From Sporosarcina sp. ACRSM (GTDB taxonomy: Bacteria; Bacillota; Bacilli; Bacillales_A; Planococcaceae), in the NCBI RefSeq assembly GCF_022346545.1, contig NZ_JAKRNU010000005.1:186001-250000 (forward strand): DNA of 64,000 bases, written 5' to 3'. Position numbers and translations under genes: made by a program. The notes beneath the pieces were generated by a model. That model was not told the origin of the DNA, searched no databases, and saw only the letters and a program-made list of their open reading frames with translations. Shown piece by piece: positions 62,602 through 64,000 of the stretch; position 1 is the first letter of the stretch; each line of letters opens with the position of its first letter.

Positions 62602-63336
62602 TTATGAAATCAAATTCAAAAATTGCCGGGTCCGTTCTTCTTTCGGATTTGTAAAAATTTCACTCGGGCCGCTACGTTCGACGACTTTTCCTTGGTCCAT
62701 AAAGATGACGACGTCCGCCGCGTCTTGTGCAAAACGCATTTCGTGGGTCACAACGACCATCGTCATGCCTTCATTGGCAAGGTCTTTCATCACTTGCAAC
62801 ACTTCCCCGACAAGTTCCGGGTCCAAGGCAGATGTCGGTTCGTCGAACAACATCACTTCGGGCTCCAATGCCAATGCCCTTGCAATCCCGACCCGTTGCT
62901 GTTGCCCTCCAGACAGTTGAAATGGATAGAAATCGAGCTTATCGCCCAAACCGACTTTCCGTAGCAATTGCTCGGCTTTTTTCCGCGCCGTTTCCTTCGG
63001 TACTTTCTGAACAATCACCGGACCTTCCATCACATTCTCGATCGCGGTTTTATGGGGAAACAAATTATATTGCTGGAAAACCATGCCCGATTGTCTTCTA
63101 ACTGCATCGATTTCTTTTTTGGATACCTTTTTTGAAAAATCCGCTTTTTGTCCATTCAGACTGATCGTTCCCGCTGACGGGGTTTCCAATATATTCAAAC
63201 ATCTAAGTAACGTCGTCTTGCCGGAACCTGACGGACCGATGATGACGACCACTTCGCCCTTCTCCAGTTCCAAATCGATCCCTTTTAGTACTTCAAGTTC
63301 TCCAAAACTTTTATGTAACCCTTGAATTGAAATCAT
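62602..63336 (-). CDS. ATP-binding protein of a polar amino acid ABC transporter
   Basis: This 244-residue ATPase has GPSGSGKTT near residues 36-44, the group-specific [26 protein letters not shown] and [12 protein letters not shown]. The sequence fits the GlnQ/TcyN class, with cystine or glutamine as candidate substrates. ATG 63336 follows AAGGAG; the frame to 63354 starts inside that site. It is the downstream gene of an operon with the permease. Confidence 0.9.
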   Translation of the reverse strand: MISIQGLHKSFGELEVLKGIDLELEKGEVVVIIGPSGSGKTTLLRCLNILETPSAGTISLNGQKADFSKKVSKKEIDAVRRQSGMVFQQYNLFPHKTAIENVMEGPVIVQKVPKETARKKAEQLLRKVGLGDKLDFYPFQLSGGQQQRVGIARALALEPEVMLFDEPTSALDPELVGEVLQVMKDLANEGMTMVVVTHEMRFAQDAADVVIFMDQGKVVERSGPSEIFTNPKEERTRQFLNLIS

Positions 63337-63372
63337 CGTGTACTCCTTCATCATCTCTGTTTTCTATCCGCA

Positions 63373-64000
63373 TTACCTCTTCACAAATCGATCCAATCTA
63401 TGTTCAATGCGGCCTTGAATTACGGAAAGGATGAAACAAATGACCCAGTAAATGACCGCAACCTCAACATAAAGCAGTAGAAACTCATAATTCGACGCGG
63501 CAATTTCCTGCGCTCTTCTGAACATTTCCGTCACTAAAATCATGGATGCCAAGGATGTGTCTTTTACAAGACCAATAAATGAATTGGAAAGCGGCGGGAT
63601 TGAAACTCTTGCCGCTTGCGGTAAAATGATTCTTCTTAACGACTGTGCATAACCCATCCCAATCGTCTGCGCCGCTTCCCATTGTCCTTTCGGTATCGAT
63701 AATATGGCAGCACGGAGGATTTCAGAAGCATACGCACCTACGTTCAATGAAAATCCTAAAACAGCCGCCGGGAATGGATCAATCACAATTCCAATAGTAG
63801 GAAGCCCATAAAATAGGATAAACAACTGGACAAGGAGCGGTGTTCCCCGAATCGCGGACACATAGATCCTTGCGATGATCTGCAATGGTTTGCTCGTTGA
63901 GATCCGGGCCAAGGCAGTGAAGATGGCAATGATCAATCCAAAAAAGAAAGCGAACAATGTTAAGGGGATCGTATAGGTGATCGCCCCCTCCAACAATGGC
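63373..64000 (-). CDS. Permease of a polar amino acid ABC transporter, partial
   Basis: The frame is open to the window edge, so the true N-terminus is missing; the first visible residues are PLLEGAITYTIPLTL. About four to five helices are present, with the HEAA-like loop EAAQTIGMGYAQSLRRIILPQAARVSIPPLSNSFI near residue 110. It belongs to the His/Glu/Gln/Arg/opine permease family and resembles TcyB/TcyM cystine permeases. A binding protein gene is probably further upstream. Confidence 0.9.
   Translation of the reverse strand, partial: PLLEGAITYTIPLTLFAFFFGLIIAIFTALARISTSKPLQIIARIYVSAIRGTPLLVQLFILFYGLPTIGIVIDPFPAAVLGFSLNVGAYASEILRAAILSIPKGQWEAAQTIGMGYAQSLRRIILPQAARVSIPPLSNSFIGLVKDTSLASMILVTEMFRRAQEIAASNYEFLLLYVEVAVIYWVICFILSVIQGRIEHRLDRFVKR

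Noticed and set aside
1..64000. CRISPR arrays, rRNA, intact insertion sequences, prophage genes
   Set aside because: No regularly spaced direct repeats, rRNA-like sequence, transposase, integrase or phage structural genes were seen on either strand.

Overview
The window looks like a chromosomal segment of a spore-forming, low-to-moderate GC Gram-positive bacterium of the Bacillales, most likely Planococcaceae (Sporosarcina/Lysinibacillus-like). The reasons are Bacillus-type gene families (CdaS, MhqR/MhqN/MhqO, PucI, HxlR, YitT, a YurQ-like nuclease), strong AGGAGG-type ribosome binding sites, frequent TTG/GTG starts, and three classical Firmicute RNA regulators: a TPP riboswitch, a SAM-I riboswitch and a T-box. 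I see no rRNA, tRNA, CRISPR array, prophage or intact transposase.

Layout. 0-4.4 kb: sbcD-sbcC DNA repair operon, preceded at the window edge by the start of an unidentified minus-strand gene. 4.5-8.4 kb: TPP riboswitch, a repeat mosaic, then tenA-thiZ-thiX-thiY for pyrimidine salvage into thiamine. 8.5-9.3 kb: an AT-rich stretch with small ORFs and two perfect palindromes. 9.4-12.1 kb: a manganese ABC transporter with three MntR-type boxes. 12.3-16 kb: 3-hydroxyisobutyryl-CoA hydrolase, 3-hydroxyisobutyrate dehydrogenase and acyl-CoA dehydrogenase (valine or branched acyl-CoA catabolism). 16-18.5 kb: hypothetical proteins and a GIY-YIG-type nuclease. 18.6-20.1 kb: a T-box leader, a second repeat mosaic and a SAM hydrolase gene. 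20.1-23.9 kb: DUF1232, arsR-arsB, a DUF3298 protein and a sirtuin. 24-28.4 kb: three MFS exporters, one with a MarR regulator. 28.5-40.1 kb: mostly single genes (nitroreductase, PanE-like, YitT-like, erythromycin esterase-like, ArsR-SRPBCC pair, thioesterase, PepF).

40.2-43 kb: metNIQ under a SAM-I riboswitch, followed by an aminotransferase, a small hypothetical protein and a uracil-DNA glycosylase. 45.7-53.1 kb: an allantoin utilisation cluster (pucI, allB, MFS, allC, allD) divergent from an HxlR-type regulator. 53.2-62.5 kb: a cdaS-like diadenylate cyclase, a ferredoxin, and a quinone/aromatic stress cluster (MhqR-like regulator, three ring-cleaving dioxygenases, two nitroreductases, DoxX, FMN reductase) carrying several MhqR-like boxes. 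This cluster is interrupted by a PAS-PAS-GGDEF gene and a decayed fragment of a second diadenylate cyclase. 62.6-64 kb: a polar amino acid ABC transporter running off the edge.

The most unusual signal is a pair of related mosaics (4755-5193 and 18950-19203). Both lie directly behind the terminator of an unrelated leader RNA (TPP riboswitch in one, T-box in the other) and in front of the regulated gene. They share five sequence modules, but the module order differs, and one hairpin shows a compensatory base-pair change. I do not recognise this element as a described family.
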